64,000 nt of DNA, taken from the NCBI GenBank assembly GCA_009859145.1, contig VRVR01000052.1, positions 126,501 to 190,500 on the forward strand. Reading direction: 5' to 3'. A program made the position numbers and the translations under genes. The notes under the pieces were generated by a model. It was not told the origin of the DNA and ran no database searches. It saw only the letters and a program-made list of their open reading frames with translations. The stretch is from Andalucia godoyi (Eukaryota; Discoba; Jakobea; Jakobida; Andaluciidae). Below are positions 47,542-57,664 of this stretch, piece by piece. Each line of letters begins with the position of its first letter. Position 1 is the stretch's first letter.

Positions 47542-50199
47542 CTACACTTTCAGTCGTGCAATCGCGACGGACTGCACCGGGTCCCTGTTGTCGCCAAGAG
47601 ACACGTCATCCACTGCAGCACATTCCATAAGCAACTGCACGACGCGGAGCCATTTCCCAAACGGAATTCTGAGCGACGTCTCTAGCGAATGTCTGTCTTT
47701 GGCTCTCGAATAGTAGTACTCTTGCCAGAAGCCAAGAAGCTCGGCATACTGTTTTCGTGTTTCCAGCGGAACCGAGTACCACAGGCGGCGGACAAGGTCG
47801 ACATTGTCCAGCGGGACAAAGAATAAAAGGCAAGTATTCATGCAACAGAGATTGGATTGACAAACATTCACTGGCGTGACGCGAGACATCATATCCGCGA
47901 GAAACACCTCGCGGTTCCGGAGCAGATACGCCGCGAAGTTCTCCGAGGCCGGACCGTCAACTAACAAACCAGAGCTGTGGTCTCTGCATACAGGCTTGGA
48001 TCTTGAGCCCGTCAAGAACTCGTGGGACAGCAGCACCCCGCGCAAAAAGACGTTTGAATCGATCAAATGTTGCTTTGTGATCTGCATCAACTTGGAAATC
48101 GAGCCGTAGTTCTCCAGACACAAGTGGTAGAAGACGTCGGTGGTGGACGGGTTGAACTTTAGACACTCCGACAGCAGGTCAAAAATGGGCTGGAGCGAAT
48201 CCGCGGTCTTGAACGATTCGCTGCATACTTGCTGCAGACAATATTCGATGACACCACACTCGAGGCCAACAAAGTGCTGTAGAGACGCATCCTGACACCG
48301 AAGATAGGCTTCAAGACAGATTGCACAGGATGAACGGTACCGGGTTTCGTCCGGTAAGCTCTTGAGTGTCTTCGCAATGATGCGCACCAGTCTCTGGCAA
48401 GACGGAGTCCGTTTCACTTCCATATTGGAATCATCACGGTCGTTGAAAATAGCAAGGATGAGGCGGAGCAGCTGCATTTTGACGGAGAAATCCGCAGAGC
48501 ACTGGCAGTCTGGTCCGTGCGACAAGTGCTGAACAAAGGGCGCTTCATGACGAGGGTCCCAGTCAATGGACTCCATCAGCATGCACAAACGGTCGAAAAT
48601 GCCCAAGTCGGTCAGCTTCCGAACTGCATCGTACCTTCGACGGCCCTGGCACAAAGAACCGAGGAGGAACAACAGTTCAAACTGGTTCGATGTTGCCCAC
48701 CACGCCGCAGACATGAAGTCCTTAGGAACCAAATCAAATCGAAACGCCATCATATCCTCATTGTTTGGTCGATAGGGCAGCATGCAGCGCTCCTTGGTCC
48801 ATTCGCTCTCTCTTGACATGGGAATTGGGAAGAACACAACGGTGCTCCACAGCGGATGCTCGTGGTTACGAGCCATCATAAAATGCATTGTGCGAGAGCA
48901 CTGCGTCGCGAGAATTGAAACGTAGAACAGGACTCTCTTCAGAAGGCCGTCATGAGCCAGAACAAGCGATTGGTTACGGGTTGCAGGATCGCACGCCCGC
49001 ATTCTCGAGCTATTGAAAATCGACAATAGCTTTGCCGTTCCCGTGATGGAATACTGCTGGTCCTTCAGATTGTCCATATGGTCAAAGACAGACACCGCAA
49101 GCAAGCGGCACCCAATCGAAAAGTCTTCTGCACACCCGCCGGCGATCCGTTTCAACACCCCGTTCTCTGGATCAATGGCAACCGCCCCGCCTCGGACGCT
49201 CAGCAGCTCCTCAATCGTCGTGCATGCCGCTGCAAACAAGCTCTGATGCGACTCCACAATACTGTACAGCACAGAGATCAGCTCGGGCGACGCAGAAGGA
49301 TCGTCAGGCCCAAGGATGTAATTTGAAAACATGAGACTCTTCTTCATCAGCGCCAGCAACTCCCCCATCATAATCGTGAATTCCTGTTCCCGATACATTG
49401 ATTTCAATTGCTGGTAGTTCATCACTAGTCGAGAAGCAACGTGGAATCCACCGCACGAAAGAAACGACGAAACAAACTCTCGTTGTGCCCCGTTTCCATC
49501 ATCATGAGCATCCGCACCCGCACCCGCACCCGCCCCAACGTCGCTGCCGTCTGCGATCGGTGGAAATCTCATACTCACAGCCTGGATCGCCCGGATCGCC
49601 TCAAACCCATGCCCGCTCTTCAGCGACAACATCATCAGCAGCAACAATTCTGGGGCATTTCCCATCATCAACGACACTTTGGAGAACAGCTTTCGATTCA
49701 ACGCGTATATCCCAGTCATCTGTCGTCCGTGCGTCCGGCTGTTTCGCGCCACCTGCAAGGCATTCCATTGCGGTGCATGCAAAGATAGAACACCCGCTGT
49801 TCGCGGAAGGAATTCAAACACCCGCGACTTGTCTGCAGGGTCGCAAAACGACTTGTTATTTACCGCCACGCTTCCCTTTCCCTTTCCCTTTCTCTCCTCG
49901 TCCTTTCTCTTCTGTTCCGAATCGCCCTCTAACCCGCGCAAAAAATACTCATGTTCGTGCTCGTGCTCGTGCTCGTCATCGAGGTTGTTGTGGTTGTAAT
50001 GATGACCGTGCTGTTCCAAATGGGCCGTTTCTTCTGCAATTTCACTCTCCAATGCCTGCAGTTCGTCGCCGCCAGGAAAGTCCAAGTCGGACTGCTCAAT
50101 GCTCCGAAACAGCTCTTGAAGTGACGCATGGTCCGTCAATATCGCCCGAATCTGCTCTTCCGTATAAAACGGCCGAAGCAACCTGCTAATCTCATCCAT
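47542..50199 (-). CDS. TRPC4AP-like (DUF3689) protein
   Basis: An 885-residue, intronless helical protein. Regions resembling TRPC4AP/TRUSS, a substrate receptor of Cul4-DDB1 ubiquitin ligases, are the central Leu-rich helices around residues 180-310 and the closing part FWQEYYYSRAKDRHSLETSLRIPFGKW near 840-865. The N-terminus (1-30) resembles a short UBA/CUE-like helix bundle; low-complexity His/Glu repeats (72-85) and a Gly-Ala repeat (about 223-230) are inserted relative to the animal protein. Identification is by pattern and moderately sure. The 3' end is 32 bp from the stop of the kinesin-like gene, so their 3' UTRs must overlap. Confidence 0.5.
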   Translation of the reverse strand: MDEISRLLRPFYTEEQIRAILTDHASLQELFRSIEQSDLDFPGGDELQALESEIAEETAHLEQHGHHYNHNNLDDEHEHEHEHEYFLRGLEGDSEQKRKDEERKGKGKGSVAVNNKSFCDPADKSRVFEFLPRTAGVLSLHAPQWNALQVARNSRTHGRQMTGIYALNRKLFSKVSLMMGNAPELLLLMMLSLKSGHGFEAIRAIQAVSMRFPPIADGSDVGAGAGAGADAHDDGNGAQREFVSSFLSCGGFHVASRLVMNYQQLKSMYREQEFTIMMGELLALMKKSLMFSNYILGPDDPSASPELISVLYSIVESHQSLFAAACTTIEELLSVRGGAVAIDPENGVLKRIAGGCAEDFSIGCRLLAVSVFDHMDNLKDQQYSITGTAKLLSIFNSSRMRACDPATRNQSLVLAHDGLLKRVLFYVSILATQCSRTMHFMMARNHEHPLWSTVVFFPIPMSRESEWTKERCMLPYRPNNEDMMAFRFDLVPKDFMSAAWWATSNQFELLFLLGSLCQGRRRYDAVRKLTDLGIFDRLCMLMESIDWDPRHEAPFVQHLSHGPDCQCSADFSVKMQLLRLILAIFNDRDDSNMEVKRTPSCQRLVRIIAKTLKSLPDETRYRSSCAICLEAYLRCQDASLQHFVGLECGVIEYCLQQVCSESFKTADSLQPIFDLLSECLKFNPSTTDVFYHLCLENYGSISKLMQITKQHLIDSNVFLRGVLLSHEFLTGSRSKPVCRDHSSGLLVDGPASENFAAYLLRNREVFLADMMSRVTPVNVCQSNLCCMNTCLLFFVPLDNVDLVRRLWYSVPLETRKQYAELLGFWQEYYYSRAKDRHSLETSLRIPFGKWLRVVQLLMECAAVDDVSLGDNRDPVQSVAIARLKV

Positions 50200-50568
50200 T
50201 CCAAACGTTCAAACTTTTAGCTCTTTCCAATGCGAACCTCCCACACTCACGCACTCACAAACAAGAAACAGAAATGCAACAGGGAGAAAAAATACAATCA
50301 GGAAAACGTTTGTGAAAATCCCTCAAAAAATTACATATATATATATATAAAGTAAAGAGAATAAGTAAATCATATGAAATTCACTGTTTGAGTAAATCAG
50401 AGAAGTTAAAACTTTTCGCACCCTTCCGATCCGCCTGCCGTAGTCCAGCTCGTCACCTGAGCTGCTGTACTCCGCCACGCCTGCCTTTTCGCCTTCACGT
50501 GTGTCTGGGGTCCTCTTTCCATTGCCTCTTTGATTTCCTTTTATTTTTCCAGCTTTGGATTATTATTA

Positions 50569-50615
<47 letters not shown>

Positions 50616-50813
50616 ATTGATAATTGATAATAATAATAATTATTATTTGCTGTATTTTTCTTTTCTGTTCTTTTCTTTTCTTTCTTTCTTTCTTTTGATT
50701 TGTGATTTTGTGATTTTGTGATTTTGTGATTTTGTTCTGCCCCAGTTGTTTCTGTGCTGGTTTTTTAATTCGGTTCTGTGCATTTCAGACGCTTTTTGGG
50801 GAGGGCGGGAGAA
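50200..50813. promoter_or_regulatory. divergent intergenic region with simple repeats
   Basis: About 610 bp between TRPC4AP-like and CNOT11. It contains an AT dinucleotide run near 50334-50349, an ATT trinucleotide tract (about 50560-50650) and four copies of the 8-mer GTGATTTT (50702-50733). No gene is seen. Confidence 0.45.
50560..50650. repeat. ATT microsatellite
   Basis: A nearly pure ATT tract interrupted once by CATT and grading into ATAATTG and AATAAT at its end. It lies in the divergent promoter region and is probably variable in length. Confidence 0.85.
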
Positions 50814-52925
50814 ATGGATGTATACGCGGTTCTCGATCGGCATTCTGTGCTGTCGCTAAGTGACATGCAGGCTGCTCTTCGGTCCTATTTGGCAAGCGTC
50901 CTTCCAGCATCACCGGTGCCACTGTTGTCGTCTGCGAGCTCCGTGTCTGACATTCTGGTGTGCATCTCGCTGCTTTTGCAAGACAGGTTTTTGGATACGC
51001 CGCAGCTGCGAATTGCGGCGCATGTGCTGCTGTACTTGCTGTGTGAGTGCGGAGGAAAGGCTGGTGCGGGTGCGCATTATGTGCTGTACTCTGCACTGCA
51101 GCAGGCCGACCGACTTGGATCTGCACTCGCGCTCTCCGCATCATCAACGACATCGAATGCGGCTTCGAATGCGGCGGCTTCCAGTGCATCATCAAGTTCG
51201 GCGAGTTCCGCAAATGCAGAGTCGTCGGTTTCGGACTCGTCTGCGAGTTTGAACGCGTCGGTTGGTGCCAAGGGTTCGTCGAGCTCGCTTTCTGCGCTTA
51301 TGGAGCAGGTTCATTTCTCCGGCTCGGTGAGTGGCGCGTCCGGTTTGCTCAAGCAAAACAGCGTTCCGAACAGCCCAACGGCTGGATCCAGTAGTAATCT
51401 TCTGGCGGCAGCCGGTCCCGGTTCCGGAGGGGTTCCTTCGTCGCCGACGTCTTCGACCAGTGCAGGGACATCAAGCAGGTGGCTCTGCAAACCGATGGCG
51501 ATCCGGCTGCATGAAACGCTTGCCGAGGAGTACTTTTTGTTGCTTGTAATGATGGGAAAGCTAAAGACACCCGGATTTTCCATTGGCGGAACCTATTCGC
51601 TTCAGGATGCGACCATCGATGGTCTGCTGCGTGCGTTTTCAAGACCTTTGCTGGACGGAATGCTGGCTTCTCTGGACACGGATGCGACATTCGTCAAGTT
51701 TGTGCAAACGGCTGAGTCGGAAAAGGCGCACTCGTTGCTCGGATTCGAAGCTTCCGCAGTGTCGCCGTTTCTGGTTCTTGCAAAGTCCCCGTCGATTCAC
51801 AGATCGCACCTGTCGAAACGGCAGCTGAGGAACGTGTTTGCCGACAAGCCGTCTGGTGGGGTTGTTAGCTCAGGCAGCGGCAGCGGCAGCACCGCCACCA
51901 CCACCACCACCACCAGCGCCGCCGCCGCCGCCGGCACATCTTTAACAAGCGCCGGCAGCGCAATGCTGGAAACATACCCAACTAGCGCCGCAGGGACCAC
52001 AGCTGCCACGCTGTCGACATCTTTGTTTTACCCCGTTGTTACGACGCCTGAAGAGTCGTTTTTGCCTCAATTTGAATCTGTTGCGAGCCATTTCACCCTC
52101 GACGAAGTGTTGCAGTCGAACACGAACCCGAATGCTGGAAGCACGAGTCCAAAGGACAATGCAGCCGCGTCTGCGTCCGGGACTGCAAACACGATGTTTT
52201 CGCAGCGCTTCCGACCGTCTTGGGTAACGCTTATGCCGCCAGTCATGGATCCGCTTCCAACGGAGATGCAGTGGTCGCTGCCGACGATATTTCCGCACAA
52301 TGCAGTGTGGGACGACAACATTCCTGCCGAGATGCGCGAGACTCGCTTGCCTACGATGGATCTTCTGAAGAAGGCGTTCAAGTCCACACTTGTTCCATCA
52401 CAAACCCAGCAAGTCGTCGAGGACATCGACGCTGCCTTTTTGAAGAAGCAGGTAGCGGTTGTTCAAGAAAAGATGCCGGAGCTGGTTGAGCACAATCCAA
52501 ACATTGCGGCACATGTCTTGGAGGTGCTTGGAACTGTGGATGCAAAACTTTCCGAGTCCATGCTTGAGGGCGTCATTAAGATGCCGATGAGCTTGCATGT
52601 CATTGAAGTCGTGAATCGGCTCATCACCAACGCAACCGCAAATGCAGCTGCAGGCAACAGGGTGTTCGTATTCCCTCGATCTTTGCTCTTCCAGTTTCTG
52701 TCCAACTGCGTTGCGTCCTGTGAACGAACTCCTGATCCATACATGCAGACCCGGCTCGTGCGGCTTCTCTGCGTCTTTGCCCAGTCGCTGCTTCGCAACA
52801 AGATTGTCCTGGCGCAGCAAGTCGCCCCGGAGCTGATGCCGTTCTGTGTCCAGTTTTCACGAGTTGCAGACGCTCAGAAACTCTACGAAAGCCTCGCGTC
52901 TCTTCAACGACCTGACACGGTCTAG
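50814..52925 (+). CDS. CNOT11: CCR4-NOT transcription complex subunit 11
   Basis: A 703-residue CNOT11 homologue. CNOT11 binds CNOT10 and the N-terminus of CNOT1 in the deadenylase complex that starts mRNA decay. The C-terminal 240 residues are diagnostic: VWDDNIPAEMRE, the helix pair around LVEHNPNIAAHVLEVL, MPMSLHVIEVVNRL, and SLLFQFLSNCVASCE with YMQTRLVRLLCVFAQSLLRNKI, close to the animal protein. The N-terminal helices (1-90) match the CNOT10-binding half, and between them lie long Ser/Ala/Gly/Thr-rich inserts (115-235 and 350-460). The ATG at 50814 (MDVYAVL) is preferred to the one at 50778. Intronless. Confidence 0.9.
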   Translation: MDVYAVLDRHSVLSLSDMQAALRSYLASVLPASPVPLLSSASSVSDILVCISLLLQDRFLDTPQLRIAAHVLLYLLCECGGKAGAGAHYVLYSALQQADRLGSALALSASSTTSNAASNAAASSASSSSASSANAESSVSDSSASLNASVGAKGSSSSLSALMEQVHFSGSVSGASGLLKQNSVPNSPTAGSSSNLLAAAGPGSGGVPSSPTSSTSAGTSSRWLCKPMAIRLHETLAEEYFLLLVMMGKLKTPGFSIGGTYSLQDATIDGLLRAFSRPLLDGMLASLDTDATFVKFVQTAESEKAHSLLGFEASAVSPFLVLAKSPSIHRSHLSKRQLRNVFADKPSGGVVSSGSGSGSTATTTTTTSAAAAAGTSLTSAGSAMLETYPTSAAGTTAATLSTSLFYPVVTTPEESFLPQFESVASHFTLDEVLQSNTNPNAGSTSPKDNAAASASGTANTMFSQRFRPSWVTLMPPVMDPLPTEMQWSLPTIFPHNAVWDDNIPAEMRETRLPTMDLLKKAFKSTLVPSQTQQVVEDIDAAFLKKQVAVVQEKMPELVEHNPNIAAHVLEVLGTVDAKLSESMLEGVIKMPMSLHVIEVVNRLITNATANAAAGNRVFVFPRSLLFQFLSNCVASCERTPDPYMQTRLVRLLCVFAQSLLRNKIVLAQQVAPELMPFCVQFSRVADAQKLYESLASLQRPDTV

Positions 52926-52934
52926 CTGCTCCCT

Positions 52935-52935
52935 C

Positions 52936-53002
<67 letters not shown>
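52935..53002. repeat. CT repeat followed by AC repeat
   Basis: A TC/CT dinucleotide run (to about 52961) passes directly into an AC/CA run (to about 53000), just after the CNOT11 stop codon. It is a compound microsatellite in the 3' UTR or intergenic space. Confidence 0.9.
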
Positions 53003-53160
53003 CTATACTTACTTACTCCTACCTACCTTACCTTATTTCTTTCTTTTCTTTTCTTTTTCTTTTCTTTTTTCTTTTTTTTTTTTTCCTTTTCCGCTCCTTC
53101 TTTTTTGGCTCTCTCTGCAATAAACATGCGGGAAGACCCGCTGAGAACAGCTGTACCGTT

Positions 53161-53250
53161 GTATGATCTGTACGCCTAGTATGAGCTGTACGCCTAGTAT
53201 GATCTGTACGCCAAGTATGAGCTGTACGCCAAGTATGAGCTGCACGCCTT
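53161..53250. repeat. 18-bp tandem repeat, five units
   Basis: Five units of the form TATGA[G/T]CTGTACGCC[T/A]AG with single-base differences. In one frame each unit would encode M-[I/S]-C-T-P-S without a stop. It lies 280-370 bp upstream of the likely start of the surface-protein gene and is probably in its promoter or 5' UTR. Confidence 0.85.
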
Positions 53251-53528
53251 GCACCATTCTTTTTCGTTTTGTTTGTCAGTCCTTGCGCCTCCCTCTCTCC
53301 GAGGGGAAACGTCAGTGCGGCAGACCGTACTGTCTGCATGATCTTCACGCACCCATCTCGTATAAACTGGGAGAAAAAAAGAGAAGAGGAAGAAGAAGAA
53401 GAAGTCGGAAACAGAAAAAAACAGCAAACAAAAAACGAACTGATATAATCAAAACAGAAGAAGGGATGAAAGGTAGAAATCGCATGGGAATGCCGGGCAG
53501 TGTCACGAACTCGTCTGCAGTGGACCAT

Positions 53529-56500
53529 ATGGCGAGGGCGCCGATGATGTTGACGTGGATGGCGAGGATGGTGGTGCTTGGGTGGTGGTTGTGCGGTGCG
53601 GCAGCTGTTTCGGCATCGAATGTCACGTTTGGGCAGTTTAATTTCAATCCAATGCAGTCTCTGACGTTGAACCAGCCTCCCGTCTCACAGTATGGATCGT
53701 GTGCAGCGGTCGATGACAATCTGATGATGATCACTGCGCCTCAGTGGAACATTGTGTTCATCTATGTTTTTACGGACGGCTGGGTGTACAACACACAGTT
53801 TTCGTTGGTACACTATGATATTCGGTCGGTGGGGTTCGGGGTTGCGTGTGGACTGCTTCGGGTTGCACCAGGTAAGTTCAACTTTGCGGTCTCGTCGTCG
53901 GACAGCAGTACTCTGATCTATGGTACGCTTATGCTTCCGGATCCCAACGCAGAGGTAGTGCTGTCCGCAAACGTGCTCAACGTGACGGCGTTCCAGCCAA
54001 GCCAGACGTTCGGACATGGTTTGGACGTGGGCGCAACATCACTTATTGTGACAGACCCTGACTTGGATCTTGCACTGTTTGTCAATCTCGTGAACAACGT
54101 CCAGTCGACCATCCCGTTGTCCAGCTCGCCATCGGAGTATTGCCAAGGCGGAAAGTCCATTTCGGGTGTCGAAGCTGTGAACTCTACGCTTCCGAGCGCG
54201 CGTTACGTTGCGCTTTCAGCACCTCTCTGTGGGAAAGCAGTCGTGATTGTGGCATTCAACTCCTCGACGGGCCTTGGCTGGACTCGGCTTCCCGACATCA
54301 ACCTCGTTCACACTTCGGACCTACTGAGTCCTCTGTGTGTGTCTCGAGAGCTGAGTGTGGTGGTAATATCTCCAACCTTTCGGCTCGTCGATGTATACTC
54401 GTTTGATGCCGCTGCAAACGCGTTCCGTTTCGTCATCACGCGTGAGCAGGGAGCCACGGGATGCGCTGTGGCCGAAAATGCAGTGTACATCGTGAACAGC
54501 GGAATCGGACTTTCGGTATACTTTTCGAACGACTACGCCAATACTTCGATCTCGCAAGCTGCTCTGCTGCCGATCAGCATCTCAATCGGAAGCAAGTTTG
54601 GAAAGTCGGTTTCTGTCTCGAACCGGCCGTCGTTCATTAATGTCGTTTCAGGTGTTCCCGAGCAGGACCTCGCACTTGTGATTTCTGCCACGCATATTTT
54701 AGGAGGGCTGTTTTCGTCGTCGCAGATCGAACTTACCCCAACGCCGTTCGCATTCGGTGTTGGCCTCGCCACGACTTACGACGGCAAAACCACGCAACTT
54801 GCTGTTTCAGAAGGGACAACAGGACATGTGTATCTCTATTCTTCCATTCTCGGATCACACTTGTTTTCCGGCTCCCCTGTATGCGAATTCTCCAATGTGG
54901 AGGTTCGTAGCTTTCGAAAGCAAATGGTGTTTGCGCACGGAGGAAGGCTTTTAGTCTTCGGAAGCCAAAAGAGTGTGGTGCTTGGCATCCCGCAGTTTGA
55001 AGTCATAGTCTTTGACCTCGGCGCCACGGCATCCGACTGTTCAAATGTCATTTTCCGACAGTCGTACCCTTCCTCCTTCTTCTACGGAAGCGCCGTTGAC
55101 GCAAATGGACCACGGCTCATCGCTGCCGCATATGACCAGGCTGCCGTGCTTCTCTACAAGATCGATGACGCTAGCGGAACGCCTTCCGTGCGGCAGATCT
55201 GCAACATTTCCAACACCGACCGCTGCATTATCAGCTCCAGTATGTCGCTCGGGGTGGTCGCCATTTCCAGTTCAGGTTACGCATTTCTTGCTTGCGACGG
55301 CAAGAGCATCAAAGTCGTCGATGTGCTTGGCGGTGGTGGTGGTGGTGGCGGCAACGGCAACGACGACGGCAGTTGGTGCAGTGCAACGCCGACGACGACG
55401 ACGACAACAACAACGACGACGACGTTCCGACATTCGTATTCCGAGTTTTATCCCATTAATTTTGTGTTGACTTCGTCGTCGTTTGTTGTGGCAGAGATTT
55501 CGATTTCGCGCATCGTTGCGTACCACAAGCATTTCAATGGCAGTGCATTTACATGGTCGCAGGAGCCACAGGTTTTGCTGAGCAACGCCAACGACGCCCT
55601 CATCCCGCAGAATGTCGGTTCCTGGATGCAGATCACCGATTTTGTGTTGACCATTGGTTCGTATGATGCTTCACGGGCCTATGTGTACTTTTTAGAACAG
55701 TTCATCGACCCCGAGACGGGCTACGTCTCGACCACATGGGTCCTTTCCTCGTATTCCCAACAGCAAATCGAAGGATGGGGTCGCGGATTGGCGCTGGTGA
55801 ATGGAGGAATTGTTGTCAGTGCTCCGTCGCAGAATGTGGTGTACATCAGCGGCCTTGTTTGTCCTCCAGGCTTTGAGTCCAGCAGCATGTTTTGCACAAA
55901 ATGCGCGCCTGGATTTGTGAACCCGTCTTACTCGGCTGCTCCCTGCGCGCAGTGCCTTGCTGGGTACTTTTCCTTCAACGGAACGACGTGCAATCCTTGT
56001 CCAACCGGCTACTTCTCGCACACCGGGTCAGAGTCATGCACAGCGTGTCCCCCAGGGACGTTTTCGAGCGGGCTTGCAGCGCCGGCGTGTTCCGTATGCT
56101 CGTCTGGATCATACTCATCAAACTCGGGTTCGATTTCATGCAACGCATGCCCCCAGGGCTACAAGAACCGACAGCCTGGTCTCACAAGCCAAGAATCCTG
56201 TCGATCACCGGACATGGCGTTCATCTCCAAGGCCCAGACAATCGTCAGCGTCGGCTCGGTTCTGCTGTTGCTTTTTCTTCTGTTGTTTGCAGTTTCCATC
56301 GGTCCGTTCATCGCCCTGACGCTCATGCACAGGTCCGCTCGCAAGAATGTGAAGATCGCCGAGGAATGCATTGAAGAGGCATTCCAGTTTGTCAATCCGA
56401 CTGCCGATCCATCACCAAGTGCCGAGATGTCTGCGTTTGGGCGCGATCCACTGCGTCCACTGCTGGCCGATGGGACGGATCCGGTGAGCGAGTCTGTAGA

Positions 56501-56885
56501 CGACGCATCGCTCGGATCCCTGCTGACACGCGCTATCATCCCGGGTGTCGACGCCTCCAGCTTCGGCGCAGGCTCCGAGTACTTTGAGTCTGCATGCGCC
56601 CAGTTTCTGACCGACGACATGAAGCATTCTCTGCGTCGGGTGCTGACGACGATGCAGCGCGCCGACACGAAGAACTCTCCCCAAGTCGAAAAGGCACTCG
56701 ACATCATCCGCACGTCAGTTCGTGAAGGAGTCATTGCCCGAGCGAAGCTGGACCTTCGGTTTCGCATCATGGGCAAACACCGCATCCGATACATTCTCTT
56801 GTATCTCACGCTCCTTGCTTGTGTCGGCACCTGCATTCTTCTCATCGCGTACTACCAAACCGCAATCGATCGCGAACTGAACTAG
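53529..56885 (+). CDS. large cell-surface protein with beta-propeller-like region and GCC cysteine repeats
   Basis: From the ATG at 53529 the product is 1118 residues. Residues 1-27 form a signal peptide (MARA start, VVLGWWLCGAAAVSA core). About 30-770 is a repeat-rich beta region with many Asn-x-Ser/Thr sites and FG-GAP- or propeller-like blades, interrupted by a Gly run (about 602-608) and a Thr run (about 622-632). Residues 775-890 hold three or four GCC2/GCC3-type units (CPPGF, CAPGF, CPTGYF, CPPGTFSS, each about 15 residues apart with paired Cys). A membrane helix follows (about 900-928), then a cytoplasmic acidic/Ser-rich tail and a last hydrophobic helix (1088-1110). In-frame ATGs at 53466 and 53163 are less likely. 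It is probably an adhesion or sensing protein; ligand unknown. Confidence 0.78.
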   Translation: MARAPMMLTWMARMVVLGWWLCGAAAVSASNVTFGQFNFNPMQSLTLNQPPVSQYGSCAAVDDNLMMITAPQWNIVFIYVFTDGWVYNTQFSLVHYDIRSVGFGVACGLLRVAPGKFNFAVSSSDSSTLIYGTLMLPDPNAEVVLSANVLNVTAFQPSQTFGHGLDVGATSLIVTDPDLDLALFVNLVNNVQSTIPLSSSPSEYCQGGKSISGVEAVNSTLPSARYVALSAPLCGKAVVIVAFNSSTGLGWTRLPDINLVHTSDLLSPLCVSRELSVVVISPTFRLVDVYSFDAAANAFRFVITREQGATGCAVAENAVYIVNSGIGLSVYFSNDYANTSISQAALLPISISIGSKFGKSVSVSNRPSFINVVSGVPEQDLALVISATHILGGLFSSSQIELTPTPFAFGVGLATTYDGKTTQLAVSEGTTGHVYLYSSILGSHLFSGSPVCEFSNVEVRSFRKQMVFAHGGRLLVFGSQKSVVLGIPQFEVIVFDLGATASDCSNVIFRQSYPSSFFYGSAVDANGPRLIAAAYDQAAVLLYKIDDASGTPSVRQICNISNTDRCIISSSMSLGVVAISSSGYAFLACDGKSIKVVDVLGGGGGGGGNGNDDGSWCSATPTTTTTTTTTTTFRHSYSEFYPINFVLTSSSFVVAEISISRIVAYHKHFNGSAFTWSQEPQVLLSNANDALIPQNVGSWMQITDFVLTIGSYDASRAYVYFLEQFIDPETGYVSTTWVLSSYSQQQIEGWGRGLALVNGGIVVSAPSQNVVYISGLVCPPGFESSSMFCTKCAPGFVNPSYSAAPCAQCLAGYFSFNGTTCNPCPTGYFSHTGSESCTACPPGTFSSGLAAPACSVCSSGSYSSNSGSISCNACPQGYKNRQPGLTSQESCRSPDMAFISKAQTIVSVGSVLLLLFLLLFAVSIGPFIALTLMHRSARKNVKIAEECIEEAFQFVNPTADPSPSAEMSAFGRDPLRPLLADGTDPVSESVDDASLGSLLTRAIIPGVDASSFGAGSEYFESACAQFLTDDMKHSLRRVLTTMQRADTKNSPQVEKALDIIRTSVREGVIARAKLDLRFRIMGKHRIRYILLYLTLLACVGTCILLIAYYQTAIDRELN

Positions 56886-57043
56886 CAGTACTCACTGGTC
56901 ACATCCATCCATTCACGATCGAACAAGGTGGCTTACTTTTTTATTACTCAGTATGCGTGCTTGCTTCCTGCAGGCTTGTCGACTCTAGGGTCTAGAGTGC
57001 AGAGTGCAGATCATGTCTCACCACCTCGGTTCCTCTTGCCGCC

Positions 57044-57664
57044 CTAGTTGTTCACGCGGAAGATGGCGGGTGCACAGCCAAAGTACGAGGAGAAGTCCGC
57101 GTAGGAAGCAGACCAGCAGAAGCATCTCTGCGACGAGGAGTTCGAGTCGATCGTTCCGCAGCCGTCCGAAGCGCAGATTCCAATGTGTGCTTCATTGCAC
57201 GCGACCGCAAGGTCTCCTGCAACTGCATTACGCGGGTCGATCGCAGATCCTCGGCCGCCCTTCAGTGCATCCACAACAGACGGCACATAGTCCGGGTTCG
57301 AGCCGAGCTTGCGGATTCCAGCATTCGTCAAAATGTTATTCACTGTCCCAAACCGAAAACCCACAGCCATTAGCATCTCGTTCATTCATTCATCATGAAA
57401 CCCTTGAACATTCCATTAAACTTTAAAAAGAAGAAGTAAACCACAAAAGAGAAGAGGAGAGAAGAGGAGAGAAGAGAAAAGAGAGAGAAAGAGAGAGAAC
57501 GTCATACCTGCCCATGCACAGGCCTCCACACCACCATCAGGACCATCTGCAGTCGAGTGTCCCCAGTACGCATGCATGGCCGAGTCAATGGCCGACGGAA
57601 TCGACGCCTGGACGCCAGACACCACAATCAGCGCAACAACCAACGCACACAAAACCACGCGCAT
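57044..57664 (-). CDS. secreted NlpC/P60-like cysteine hydrolase, one intron
   Basis: Exons 57508-57664 and 57044-57342 give 151 residues. The intron (57343-57507, 165 nt) has donor GTATGA, a TGCTAAT branch candidate and a pyrimidine-leaning end at GGGACAG. Residues 1-20 are a signal peptide (cleavage near VQA). The mature domain has the order of NlpC/P60/CHAP-type hydrolases: a Cys at the head of a helix (EACAWAVNNIL, Cys49), AGDLAV at 94-99, the catalytic-type His in AHIGI (His105), and later strands SSYFGC and IFRV. Eight Cys in all suggest disulfides. Such enzymes cleave bacterial cell-wall peptides; in a bacterivorous protist it could act in the food vacuole. The family is bacterial in origin; the intron and signal peptide show it is settled in a eukaryotic genome. 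Confidence 0.72.

Noticed and set aside
53163-53465. Start of the surface protein at the 18-bp repeat
   Set aside because: It would place a Lys/Arg-rich segment and repeats before a good signal peptide; the ATG at 53529 is better.
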